Positions 15,973-23,587 of a DNA stretch of 64,000 nucleotides are shown in pieces. How positions within the stretch are numbered: position 1 is the first letter of the stretch; each line of letters opens with the position of its first letter. The notes below the pieces were generated by a model that was given only the letters and a program-made list of their open reading frames with translations, ran no database searches and was not told the origin of the DNA. The DNA comes from SAR202 cluster bacterium. Its GTDB lineage: Bacteria > Chloroflexota > Dehalococcoidia > Lucifugimonadales > VGZR01. The stretch covers positions 1 through 64,000 of the forward strand of contig VGZR01000012.1 of NCBI GenBank assembly GCA_016872515.1. Direction: 5' to 3'. The position numbers were made by a program, and so were the translations under genes.

Positions 15973-16956
15973 GTGACTAGCGGCATCACCCAGGTCCCGG
16001 GCATCCGTGTCGGCCACTACACCGACCGCGAGCACATCACTGGCTGCACGGTCGTCCTGTGCGAGGCTGGCGCGATGGGCGGAGTGGACGTACGCGGCGG
16101 CGCGCCCGGCACGCGGGAGACCGACCTGCTCCGGCCAGGGGCGCACGTGCCACAGGTGCACGGCATCGTCCTGAGCGGCGGCAGTGCCTTCGGGTTGGAG
16201 TCGGCCAGCGGCGTGATGCAGTACCTGGAGGAGCGCGGCATCGGCTACGAGACGCCGTGGGCCAAGGTTCCCATCGTTCCCGCGGCCATCCTGTTCGACC
16301 TTGCCATCGGCTCGGCGGTCGTGCGGCCCGGCCGCGTGGCGGGCTATGCGGCTTGCTGGGCGGCGACGGACGGCTCGTGCGCAGAGGGCAGCGTCGGCGT
16401 CGGCACGGGCGCGACTGTCGCCAAGCTCAGCGGGCGCGAGCATGTCGTCAAGGGCGGCATCGGCACCCACGCCGTGGACCTGGGCGGCGGCCTCGTCGTC
16501 GGGGCCATCGTGGCCGTCAACGCCCTGGGCGCGGTGTACGACCCCGACTCAGGCAGGCTCGTGGCAGGCCCACGGGGAATGCCCAAAGGCAGAGAGGACG
16601 ACCCGTTCGGCCTGCTGGCTGGTGCCCCCCTACCGGCTCAGGTGGCGGGCACGAGCACCACCATCGGCGTCGTGGCCACCAACGCGCGGCTGGACAAGCC
16701 GATGGCCAACAAGGTGGCGATGGCGGCACACGACGGCCTGGCGCTGGCCGTGCGGCCCGCCCACACGCCGCACGACGGCGACACGTTCTTCGCCCTGGCC
16801 ACAGGCCAGTACACGGGCAAGCTGTTCCCCGACCGGCTCATGGCCGCGACCGTGCTCTGCGTGTCGCGGGCCATCGTCCGCGCGGTCGAGAAGGCGGAGG
16901 GCCTCGGCGGCGTACCCAGCGTGAGGGAGTTGAGAAACCATGGCGAAGTTCGATAA
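15973..16956 (+). CDS. P1-family (DmpA/BapA-like) aminopeptidase
   Basis: A 327-residue Ntn-type hydrolase of peptidase family S58/P1 (L-aminopeptidase/D-esterase). GITQVPGIRVGHYTD opens the protein, VLSGGSAFGLESASGV is near 66-81, and GTSTTIGVVATNARL at 226-240 holds the expected autocleavage and nucleophile position (a Thr at about 229-230, where DmpA has Ser). The start is GTG 15973 with GGAGG nine bases before it; the open frame further upstream is the leader RNA, not protein. It overlaps the next gene by 17 bases. Family members release N-terminal residues, including Gly and D-Ala amides, which would fit a glycine-responsive leader. Confidence 0.87.
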   Translation: MTSGITQVPGIRVGHYTDREHITGCTVVLCEAGAMGGVDVRGGAPGTRETDLLRPGAHVPQVHGIVLSGGSAFGLESASGVMQYLEERGIGYETPWAKVPIVPAAILFDLAIGSAVVRPGRVAGYAACWAATDGSCAEGSVGVGTGATVAKLSGREHVVKGGIGTHAVDLGGGLVVGAIVAVNALGAVYDPDSGRLVAGPRGMPKGREDDPFGLLAGAPLPAQVAGTSTTIGVVATNARLDKPMANKVAMAAHDGLALAVRPAHTPHDGDTFFALATGQYTGKLFPDRLMAATVLCVSRAIVRAVEKAEGLGGVPSVRELRNHGEVR

Positions 16957-17839
16957 GACCAGCAGGATCGGCTTCATCGGCGCGGGCGGCGTCGGCGGGG
17001 CGCTGTCGGTGGCCCTCTCGAAGAAGGGCTACCCCATCGCCGCCGCCGCCAGCCGCACCTTCGCCTCGACGGAGAAACTGGCGGCGCGCGTCAAGGGCTG
17101 CAAGGCGTGCAAGACGACCCAGGAGGTCGCCGACCGGGCCGACGTGGTCATCATCACCACATTCGACGGCGCCATCGGGCCGGTCGCGTCCGGCATCCGC
17201 TGGCGGCCCGGCCAGGGCGTCGTCCACTGCTCCGGCGTGACCGGCCTGGGCGTGTTCGCCGATGCGGTGAAGCAGGGCGCGGTGCCAGGGGCGCTCCATC
17301 CGCTCCAGGCTTTCGCCTCGGTGGACGAGGCGGTGAACGCGCTGCCCGGCTCCACCTTCGGCATCGAGGCCGACGGCGACATGCGCGAGTACCTCAAGGC
17401 GATGACGCTCGACCTGGGCGGCAGGCCCATCTTCCTCAAGGCCGAGGACAGGCCACTCTACCATGCCTCAGTGGTGACGCTGGGCGGGCTGTTCCTGGCG
17501 ATGAGCGGCGTCGCGGCGGACATCTGGAAGAACTTTGGCGTCGAGCGCAACGACGCCCTCAAGGCCATCCTGCCCATCGTGCGCGGCTGCGTGGACACCC
17601 TCGAGGCCAACGGCCTCCCCGGCGGACTGGCCGGGCCGTACGCCCGCGGCGACGTCGGCACCGTCAAGAAGCATCTCGACTCCCTGAAGGCCCGCGCGCC
17701 CCAGGCGCTGCCGATGTACGCGCACATCGCTCTGGCGGGGATGGGTCTCGCCCGCGAGAAGGGGCGCGCCAATCCCAAGGACCTCGACGAGATCGAGCGG
17801 CTGCTCAAGAAGTGCATCAAGGAGAATCCAGCAGCGTGA
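16940..17839 (+). CDS. Rossmann-like plus DUF2520 protein, candidate ketopantoate reductase
   Basis: A 299-residue protein. The N-terminal Rossmann domain has GFIGAGGVGGALSVALSKKG near residue 10. The C-terminal helical DUF2520 domain includes GALHPLQAFASVDEA and YHASVVTLGGLFLAMSG. It overlaps the peptidase gene and precedes panB and panC, while no panE/apbA gene is seen. DUF2520 proteins often neighbour panBC, and an alternative reductase of this kind (PanG) has been described in Francisella as far as I recall. Ketopantoate to pantoate reduction is therefore the best guess, from context only. Confidence 0.75.
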   Translation: MAKFDKTSRIGFIGAGGVGGALSVALSKKGYPIAAAASRTFASTEKLAARVKGCKACKTTQEVADRADVVIITTFDGAIGPVASGIRWRPGQGVVHCSGVTGLGVFADAVKQGAVPGALHPLQAFASVDEAVNALPGSTFGIEADGDMREYLKAMTLDLGGRPIFLKAEDRPLYHASVVTLGGLFLAMSGVAADIWKNFGVERNDALKAILPIVRGCVDTLEANGLPGGLAGPYARGDVGTVKKHLDSLKARAPQALPMYAHIALAGMGLAREKGRANPKDLDEIERLLKKCIKENPAA

Positions 17840-17857
17840 CGGCTCAGATTGCGGACA

Positions 17858-17898
17858 CCACCCCCACCTCAATCCTCCCCCCTCAAGGGGGAGGAAGT
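17858..17898. repeat. Dispersed palindromic repeat, copy 6
   Basis: CACCCCCACCTCAATCCTCC flank followed by the CCCCTCAAGGGGGAGGAAG core, in the opposite orientation to copies 3 and 7. It lies in the gap between DUF2520 and panB. Confidence 0.6.
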
Positions 17899-17969
17899 TA
17901 ACAGCGAGACCTCGCTCCCGGAATGGAAAGCGCCGCCTCCATCAAGGAGAGTGGGCTCCCCTTTACCTT

Positions 17970-18008
17970 CCTTCCCCCTCGAGGGGGAAAGGTGCAGGAT
18001 GGGGGTGA
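17970..18008. repeat. Dispersed palindromic repeat, copy 7
   Basis: CTTCCCCCTCGAGGGGGAAA core followed by GGTGCAGGATGGGGGTGAA. Copies 6 and 7 face each other about 75 bases apart upstream of panB. Confidence 0.6.
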
Positions 18009-18090
18009 ACCGTCAGCTACCGACGGACGATTGTAAGCATCAAAGAGGGCGCAGGACTTCACTCGCAGTGAGTCAGGAGGAGGTACCAGG

Positions 18091-18924
18091 ATGCGCACAG
18101 CGATACACCAGTTCAAGGAGATGAAGGCCCGGGGCGAGCGGTTCCCCGTCCTGACGGCCTACGACTACACCTCGGCCAAGCTCGTGGAGCAGGTGGGCGT
18201 CCCGCTGATCCTCGTGGGCGACAGCCTTGGCCAAGTCGTCCTAGGCTACGAGTCCACCATCCCCGTCACGACGGAAGACATGCTCCACCACTGCCGGGCC
18301 GTGGTGCGCGGGACGAAGAAGGCCCACATCGCGGTGGACATGCCATTCATGAGCTACCACGCCGAGTGGCCGGAGGCCGTGCGCAACGCGGGGCGGCTCA
18401 TCAAGGAGGGCGGCGCCAACTCGGTGAAGCTGGAGGGTGGCCGCGACCTGGAGCGCGCCGTGCGCCGCATGGTGCTTGCGGGCATCCCCGTCATGGGACA
18501 CATCGGCCTCACCCCCCAGTCGCTGAACCAGCTCGGCGGCTACCGCGTCCAGGGCCGGACGCCCGAGGCGGCAGCCAGCCTGCTGCAGGACGCGCTGGCA
18601 CTGGAGGCGGCGGGCGCGTACGCCATCGTGCTTGAGTTGGTGCCCGCGCCGCTGGCCAAAGCCATCACCGAGCGGCTGTCCATCCCCACCATCGGCATCG
18701 GTGCAGGGCCGCACTGCGACGGCCAAGTGCAGGTCTTCCACGACATCCTCGGCCTGTTCGAGGACTTCGTCCCCAAGCACATGCGCCGGTACGCAACCCT
18801 GGCCGACGGCGTCCGCGAGGCGGTCGGCAGGTACGCCGCCGACGTGAAGGAAGGACGCTTCCCGACCGCAGCCGAGAGCTACGACATGGAAGAGGCCCTG
18901 GCCGAGATAGCGCGAAGGTCGTAG
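18091..18924 (+). CDS. panB: 3-methyl-2-oxobutanoate hydroxymethyltransferase
   Basis: A 277-residue TIM-barrel enzyme that adds a hydroxymethyl group from methylene-THF to 2-oxoisovalerate to make ketopantoate. VLTAYDYTSAKLVEQ, ILVGDSLGQVVLGYESTIPV (metal-binding Asp) and VMGHIGLTPQS are clear family motifs, and EGRFPTAAESY-like sequence closes the C-terminus. AGGAGG about eight bases before ATG 18091 supports the start. panC follows after six bases. Two inverted repeat copies lie in its 251-base upstream gap, so it may have its own promoter there. Confidence 0.95.
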   Translation: MRTAIHQFKEMKARGERFPVLTAYDYTSAKLVEQVGVPLILVGDSLGQVVLGYESTIPVTTEDMLHHCRAVVRGTKKAHIAVDMPFMSYHAEWPEAVRNAGRLIKEGGANSVKLEGGRDLERAVRRMVLAGIPVMGHIGLTPQSLNQLGGYRVQGRTPEAAASLLQDALALEAAGAYAIVLELVPAPLAKAITERLSIPTIGIGAGPHCDGQVQVFHDILGLFEDFVPKHMRRYATLADGVREAVGRYAADVKEGRFPTAAESYDMEEALAEIARRS

Positions 18925-18930
18925 GCCCTG

Positions 18931-19761
18931 ATGCGCGTCGTCGAGACCGTAGCCGACTTCCGCCGCGCCTGTGGCGCGGCGCGCCGTCCCCTGGGCCTGG
19001 TGCCCACCATGGGCGGGCTCCACGCAGGCCACCTGGCATTAGTGAAGCGCTCGAAGGCCGAGTGCGCCACCACCGCCGCGACCATCTTCGTCAACCCAGC
19101 CCAGTTCGGCCCGAAAGAGGACTTCAACACCTACCCGCGCAATCTATGGACCGACCTCGACATGTTCGAGTCTGAGGGCGTTGACCTGGTGTTCACGCCA
19201 CCAGTGGAGGAGGTCTATCCCACCGCCTTCGATACGTGGGTCAACGTGGGCAAAGTGTCATCGAGGCTAGAGGGCGAAGCCCGCCCCGGCCACTTCCGGG
19301 GCGTGGCGACCGTGGTCACCAAGCTGCTGGCCATCGCGCGGCCAGACAGGGCCTACTTCGGGCAGAAGGACGCCCAGCAGTGCCTCGTCATCAAGCAGCT
19401 CAATGACGACCTCGCCCTGGGGGCCGTGGTCGTCATCGTGCCGACGGTGCGCGAGCCGGACGGCCTGGCCCTCAGCAGCCGCAACGTGAACCTCCGGCCC
19501 GACGAGCGCCGTGCTGCCCCAGTCCTCTACCGCGCACTGTGCCTGGCGCAGAAGATGCAGCGGGAGGGCACCAACGACGCCGAGGCCATCTGCAGGGCCA
19601 TGCGCGAGGAGGTCGGCAAGGAGCGGCTGGCACAGGTTGACTACGTCAGCATCTCCGACGCGGCCACGCTGGAGGATCTGGAGCGGGTTGACCGTCCTGC
19701 ATTGGCCTTGCTGGCCGTCCGCATCGGCAAGACGCGGCTGATAGACAACATCGCGCTATGA
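18931..19761 (+). CDS. panC: Pantothenate synthetase
   Basis: A 276-residue ATP-dependent ligase joining pantoate and beta-alanine. The nucleotide motif is LVPTMGGLHAGH near residue 25. IFVNPAQFGPKEDFNTYPR, FRGVATVVTKL and FGQKDAQQ are all present, and LSSRNVNL is the KMSKS-like loop. It lies six bases after panB and is almost certainly translated from the same mRNA. Its TGA stop lies about 20 bases before surE. Confidence 0.95.
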   Translation: MRVVETVADFRRACGAARRPLGLVPTMGGLHAGHLALVKRSKAECATTAATIFVNPAQFGPKEDFNTYPRNLWTDLDMFESEGVDLVFTPPVEEVYPTAFDTWVNVGKVSSRLEGEARPGHFRGVATVVTKLLAIARPDRAYFGQKDAQQCLVIKQLNDDLALGAVVVIVPTVREPDGLALSSRNVNLRPDERRAAPVLYRALCLAQKMQREGTNDAEAICRAMREEVGKERLAQVDYVSISDAATLEDLERVDRPALALLAVRIGKTRLIDNIAL

Positions 19762-19767
19762 GCGTGG

Positions 19768-19773
19768 TATAGT
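19768..19773 (+). promoter_or_regulatory. Possible -10 box for leaderless surE
   Basis: TATAGT ends eight bases before the GTG start of surE, which would put the transcription start at or next to the start codon. No convincing -35 is seen (GACAAC at about 17 bases distance). No Shine-Dalgarno sequence fits. Confidence 0.35.
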
Positions 19774-19781
19774 AGCCTGCT

Positions 19782-20567
19782 GTGAACATCCTTCTAACCA
19801 ACGACGACGGCATCCAGGCGGCGGGCATCTGGCGGCTGGCCGAGGCCTTGCGCCCCCTCGGACGCGTCACCGTCGTCGCGCCTGAGCGCAACCAGAGTGG
19901 CATCGGCACGGCCAAATCGCTGCACGCGCCGGTGCCCACCCGCGAGTACCAGTCGCCCCTCGAGGGCGTCCGGGCCGTGTCCGTGGGCGGCACGCCCGCC
20001 GACTGCGTCATCCTCGCCACCGAGTCGCTGTTCTCCGAGCCGTTCGACCTCGTGGTGTCGGGCATCAACGAGGGTGCGAACCTGGGCCTAGACATCATGT
20101 CCTCCGGCACCGTCGGTGGCGCGCTCCAGGGTTACTACCGCAACATCCCTTCGATGGCGGTTTCGGTCACCTCGTTGAGCAACGTCCAGTTCGACGGCGC
20201 AGCGAACGCAGCCAAGGCCCTGGCGCAGGCCCTCCTGGCCAAGGGCAAGGCTGTTCCCGCTCCCCTGCTCCTGAACGTCAACCTGCCCAACGTCTCGCGC
20301 AGCCTCTTGCAAGGCATCGAACTGACCCGCCTCGGCCCGCGCGCCGACATGCGGAACGTGGAGACGGAGGGCGAGAGCGGACACTACCGCATCATGCACA
20401 ACAAGCCCGTCGGCGATCAGGCCGAGGAGGGCACCGACATCTGGGCCATCCGCAACAACAACGTCTCCATCACCCCGCTGAACGGCCTGCTGACCACCGC
20501 CGAGGGCACGACGCTGTCGCAGGCGCTGGCGCATGAGGTGGCGCGGGCATTGGGCATGGGAAAGTAG
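19782..20567 (+). CDS. surE: 5'/3'-nucleotidase SurE
   Basis: A 261-residue metal-dependent nucleoside monophosphate phosphatase (survival protein E). It begins NILLTNDDGIQAAGI with the metal-binding Asp-Asp pair, followed by VVAPERNQSGIG. VGGTPADCV, VSGINEGANLG and SSGTVGGALQG are the other signature blocks. The start is GTG 19782, immediately at the first conserved residues. It follows panC closely but a TATAGT just upstream suggests its own transcript. It ends 18 bases before the thiolase gene. Confidence 0.95.
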   Translation: MNILLTNDDGIQAAGIWRLAEALRPLGRVTVVAPERNQSGIGTAKSLHAPVPTREYQSPLEGVRAVSVGGTPADCVILATESLFSEPFDLVVSGINEGANLGLDIMSSGTVGGALQGYYRNIPSMAVSVTSLSNVQFDGAANAAKALAQALLAKGKAVPAPLLLNVNLPNVSRSLLQGIELTRLGPRADMRNVETEGESGHYRIMHNKPVGDQAEEGTDIWAIRNNNVSITPLNGLLTTAEGTTLSQALAHEVARALGMGK

Positions 20568-20585
20568 CATACGAGGGCAAGTCGA

Positions 20586-21734
20586 ATGCCGAGAGCGGCG
20601 AAGAAGAAGTCCGTCGCCATCGTCGGCGTTGCCGAGTCCGACCAGATCGGCAAGGTCGAGAACAAGTCTTCGCTCCAGCACCACGCCGAGGCGGCCTACA
20701 ACGCCCTGGAGGACGCCGGCCTTTCCATCAAGGACGTGGACGGCTTCCTCACCGCGGGGTACTCGTCCATGGTGGTGGCCGAGTACCTTGGCATCACGCC
20801 GGGCTACACCGACTCCACCGCCGTCGGCGGCTCGTCCTTCATCATCCACATCGCCCACGCGATGGCCGCCATCCAGGCGGGCTACTGCGAGGTCGCGCTG
20901 GTGACCCACGGCGAGGCGGGCCGCAGCCGCCGCGACCGGCCCTCGGCCGACCCCGCCGAGCCGGGCCAGCAGTTCGAGGTGCCCTACGGCTTCCTCGGCG
21001 CGCCCATCGGCTACTCCCTCGCCGCCCGCCGCTATATGCACGAGTACGGCGAGGACCGCGTGCGGCAGGGCATGGCCGAGGTGGCCGTCGCCACCCGCAA
21101 GTGGGCGCTCAAGAACCCCAAGGCGTATATGAAGGACCCCATGACCTTCGACGACTACCACAACTCCCGCTGGGTGTCGTGGCCGTTCCACCTGCTGGAC
21201 TGCTGCCTGGTCACCGACGCGGGCGGCGCCTACGTCGTCACGTCCGCCGAGCGGGCGCGCGACCTGAAGAAGAAGCCGGTGTGGGTACAGGGCGCCGCCG
21301 AGGCCCACGACCACGCCATCCTCAGCCAGATGCCCGACCTGACCTTCCCCATCTCGCGCGAGACCGGCAAGAAGGCCCTGGCGCGGGCGGGCATGACGCA
21401 CAAGGACATAGACCTGGCGATGATTTACGACTCCTTCACCTACACGGTGCTGGCGTCGCTGGAGGCGCTGGGGTTCTGCGGGCGCGGCGAAGCGCCCGAC
21501 TTCGTCGCCAACCAGCGCACGGCCCCTGGCGGCAGCTTCGCCCTGAACACCTCCGGCGGCGGGCTGTCCTACACCCACTCGGGCATGTACGGCATGTTCC
21601 TGGTGCTGGAGGCCGTCCGCCAACTCCGTGGCGAGTGCGGTGAGCGCCAGCTCGGCAGTCCCAAAGTCGCGCTCATCAACGGCACGGGCGGCTACCTGTC
21701 CTCCACCGGCACCGTCGTCGTGGCCGTGGACTAG
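20586..21734 (+). CDS. SCPx/Ltp2-type thiolase-like protein
   Basis: A 382-residue thiolase-fold protein starting KKKSVAIVGVAESDQIGKVE. DSTAVGGSSFIIHIAHAMAA occupies the usual first active-site region, but the nucleophilic Cys of biosynthetic thiolases is not visible. NTSGGGLSYTHSGMYGMF near the C-terminus also lacks the second Cys. This is the pattern of SCP2-like thiolases and the Ltp2 aldolase group, which act in lipid or steroid side-chain breakdown together with a DUF35 subunit. The next gene encodes that DUF35 partner after 10 bases. A retro-aldolase or thiolase role in fatty or isoprenoid acid catabolism is inferred; the substrate is unknown. Confidence 0.8.
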   Translation: MPRAAKKKSVAIVGVAESDQIGKVENKSSLQHHAEAAYNALEDAGLSIKDVDGFLTAGYSSMVVAEYLGITPGYTDSTAVGGSSFIIHIAHAMAAIQAGYCEVALVTHGEAGRSRRDRPSADPAEPGQQFEVPYGFLGAPIGYSLAARRYMHEYGEDRVRQGMAEVAVATRKWALKNPKAYMKDPMTFDDYHNSRWVSWPFHLLDCCLVTDAGGAYVVTSAERARDLKKKPVWVQGAAEAHDHAILSQMPDLTFPISRETGKKALARAGMTHKDIDLAMIYDSFTYTVLASLEALGFCGRGEAPDFVANQRTAPGGSFALNTSGGGLSYTHSGMYGMFLVLEAVRQLRGECGERQLGSPKVALINGTGGYLSSTGTVVVAVD

Positions 21735-21744
21735 AGGTGAGAAC

Positions 21745-22164
21745 ATGACGCAGCAGTACAACAAGCCCCTTCCTCACCCGCAGGGCGAGTCGGACGTCTA
21801 TTGGCAGAAGGCCAAGCAGCACGAGCTGTGGCTGCGCAGGTGCGATGAGTGCGGCAAGGCCTACTTCTACCCGCGTGACATCTCGCCCTGCTGCTTCTCG
21901 AAACGCACATCCTGGATGAAGGCGTCGGGCCGCGCCAGGCTCCACACCTTCGCCATCGCCCACCGCGCGCCGACGCCCGAGTTCGCCGCCGACGTGCCCT
22001 ACGTCCCCGCCATCGTTGACCTGGAAGAGGGGCCGCGCATGGCCACGAACATCGTGGGCATCGGCGAGCCGACACCGGAGAAGCTGCGCATCGGCATGCC
22101 ACTCGTCGTTACCTTCGAGGACGTTTCCGACACCATCGCCCTGCCCAAGTTCCGCCCGGCGTAG
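21745..22164 (+). CDS. DUF35 zinc-ribbon/OB-fold protein, thiolase partner
   Basis: A 139-residue protein with an N-terminal helix, a rubredoxin-like zinc ribbon (LRRCDECGKAYFYPRDISPCC) and a C-terminal OB-fold (ARLHTFAIAHRAPTPEF, YVPAIVDLEEGPR). ATG 21745 has GAGGTGAG six bases upstream; earlier in-frame codons belong to the thiolase region. DUF35 proteins bind acyl-CoA and form complexes with SCPx-type thiolases, which fits the preceding gene. The first Cys pair (CDEC) is intact, and the second half reads PCCF rather than CPxC, so zinc binding may be altered. Confidence 0.82.
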   Translation: MTQQYNKPLPHPQGESDVYWQKAKQHELWLRRCDECGKAYFYPRDISPCCFSKRTSWMKASGRARLHTFAIAHRAPTPEFAADVPYVPAIVDLEEGPRMATNIVGIGEPTPEKLRIGMPLVVTFEDVSDTIALPKFRPA

Positions 22165-22206
22165 CTTCTTACTGTTTAGGCTGGTCAAAAGGGCCAGTCC
22201 GGCTGG

Positions 22207-22416
22207 GTGACCATCCCCGCCACCATGCCCGACAACGGGCATGTAACCCATCACCCCTTCCGGGAGATGATAGACCACCTGGTGGACTACATCCTCAACG
22301 ACCGTGAGTCGCACGTGTCGGCGGAAGATGCGGTGAAGACCCACGAGATCGTGTTCGCCCTCGACCAGTCGGCGGCCCAGGGCGGCAAGCCTGTGAAGCT
22401 GCCACTGCTGAGCTAG
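22207..22416 (+). pseudogene. Remnant: C-terminus of a Gfo/Idh/MocA-type oxidoreductase
   Basis: A 69-codon frame (GTG 22207, in-frame stop only nine codons upstream) with HHPFREMIDHLVDYILNDRE and HVSAEDAVKTHEIVFALDQS. This is the C-terminal segment of Gfo/Idh/MocA sugar dehydrogenases, which usually exceed 330 residues. The Rossmann domain is absent. Its stop shares the CTAG at 22413-22416 with the convergent HAD gene. It is most likely a deletion remnant; a small translated peptide cannot be excluded. Confidence 0.55.
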
Positions 22417-23135
22417 CGGCTCACCAACTCCGAGATGGCCTGGACGATGCGGTCGGGCCTGACGCGGGAGTGCTCCGGCAACCCGGCGTTCTGGTGGTCA
22501 ACCCAGATGCCGTGGAGACCCACGGCCTGCGATGCCGCCACATCCATGTCCAGGCTGTCGCCCGCCATCCACGCCTGCGGAGGCGAGGCCCCCAGCCTGT
22601 TCAGCGCATGGAGATAGGCTTCCTGCTCAGGCTTCCCAGCCCCGAACTCGCCCTCGATCTGGATGTAGTCGAAGAAGTCGGCCAGGCCCGCTCGTTCAAT
22701 CTTGGAGCGTTGCATCTCCATACTTCCATTCGTGAGCATCCCCAACCGGACACCCGACTCCCGCAGCTTGGTCAGCGCTTCCAAGGCGCCTGGAAACGGT
22801 TTGAGAGAAGCCTGCCGCCTACCGCGCCAGGTGTAGGCCATGTCCTCGGCCAGGTGCAGTGGCGAGTCCAGGCCGAGGCTTTCCAGAGCCGCATGGATGT
22901 TGTTCACCAGCGTGGCCATGGGGTTGAGCCTGCCTCTGCGGTGGCGGACCGGGTCGCTCCAGAACCAGTCCCGGTGCTCCCGGATGGCCTGGTGCAGACG
23001 CTCGGGGGTTACCCCGTCGGTGCGGAGCTGGAACTCGTGGCAGATGGCGCGCCAGTCGTCCTCGGCGCCCTCGGAGGTCGCCAGGACGGTGTCGTCCAGG
23101 TCGAACAGGATGGCTTTGGGGAGAGGCATGTCCAT
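22413..23135 (-). CDS. HAD-superfamily hydrolase
   Basis: A 240-residue haloacid dehalogenase-like phosphatase. Motif I is FDLDDTVL near residue 10, motif II is MLTNGS, and motif IV is GDSLDMDVAAS with a Lys in FGAGKPEQEAY. The cap is alpha-helical (subfamily IA). The start is ATG 23135 (MDMPLPK) or ATG 23129; the frame is open further but runs into the upstream gene. It follows the DUF971 gene by eight bases, so the two are probably co-transcribed. The substrate is unknown; members hydrolyse small phosphate esters such as sugar phosphates or nucleotides. Confidence 0.82.
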   Translation of the reverse strand: MDMPLPKAILFDLDDTVLATSEGAEDDWRAICHEFQLRTDGVTPERLHQAIREHRDWFWSDPVRHRRGRLNPMATLVNNIHAALESLGLDSPLHLAEDMAYTWRGRRQASLKPFPGALEALTKLRESGVRLGMLTNGSMEMQRSKIERAGLADFFDYIQIEGEFGAGKPEQEAYLHALNRLGASPPQAWMAGDSLDMDVAASQAVGLHGIWVDHQNAGLPEHSRVRPDRIVQAISELVSR

Positions 23136-23143
23136 CGGGGAGG

Positions 23144-23503
23144 TCAACTGGCTGTGGCCTTCGCCTTGTCCCTGGCGACGGTGCAGTCCATGCACGGGCA
23201 GAGGCGCCGGAGCAGGTCGAAGGGAAAGATGCCGGTGAAGTGTCCGTCGCTCCAGAGGAACTGGACGGCGTACTTCCCAACCATGAGGTAGTCTTCGGCG
23301 CGGATGTCCGCTGGCACGCTGGCAGGGTCGAGCAGCCTGCGGCGGCTCCACTCCTCAACGCACTCGGCGCAGCCGCAGTTCACCCGCAGGTACTTGGCGT
23401 GGTACTCGCTACGGTGGCCGTCGTCCCACTCTACGTGGACGTTGCCATCCCGCATCTCGACGCTCTTCGCCTTCGGACTCCCGCTCGTCGCCATCGTTCT
23501 CAT
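23144..23503 (-). CDS. DUF971 (GBBH-like N-terminal domain) protein
   Basis: A 119-residue protein (or 116 from ATG 23494). VHVEWDDGHRSEYHAKYLR, CGCAECVEEWSRRRLLDP and FLWSDGHFTGIFPFDLLRRL match the DUF971/gamma-butyrobetaine hydroxylase N-terminal fold, a small domain that binds a metal with conserved cysteines. Two further cysteines follow (CPCMDC). Standalone DUF971 proteins are associated with iron-sulfur cluster work (Mrp/ApbC neighbourhoods) in other bacteria, but nothing here confirms that. It is upstream of the HAD gene on the same strand. Confidence 0.75.
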   Translation of the reverse strand: MRTMATSGSPKAKSVEMRDGNVHVEWDDGHRSEYHAKYLRVNCGCAECVEEWSRRRLLDPASVPADIRAEDYLMVGKYAVQFLWSDGHFTGIFPFDLLRRLCPCMDCTVARDKAKATAS

Positions 23504-23551
23504 TCAAGTATAGGCCATGATGGAGGGTGAGACCAGGAGCACTGGTTCAGC

Positions 23552-23580
23552 TTGTGGCGGTGCACGCTGTGCTATATCAT
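23552..23580 (+). promoter_or_regulatory. Putative sigma-70 promoter for leaderless argF
   Basis: TTGTGG (23552-23557), a 17-base spacer, and TATCAT (23575-23580). The transcription start would fall at about 23588, the preferred ATG. No Shine-Dalgarno sequence is seen. Confidence 0.35.
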
Positions 23581-23587
23581 GGGCTGC

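Noticed and set aside
20088-21764. A 558-codon open frame on the - strand over surE and the thiolase gene
   Set aside because: Shadow of the real genes; the protein is low-complexity (Gly/Val/Arg/His) and lacks any motif or ribosome site.
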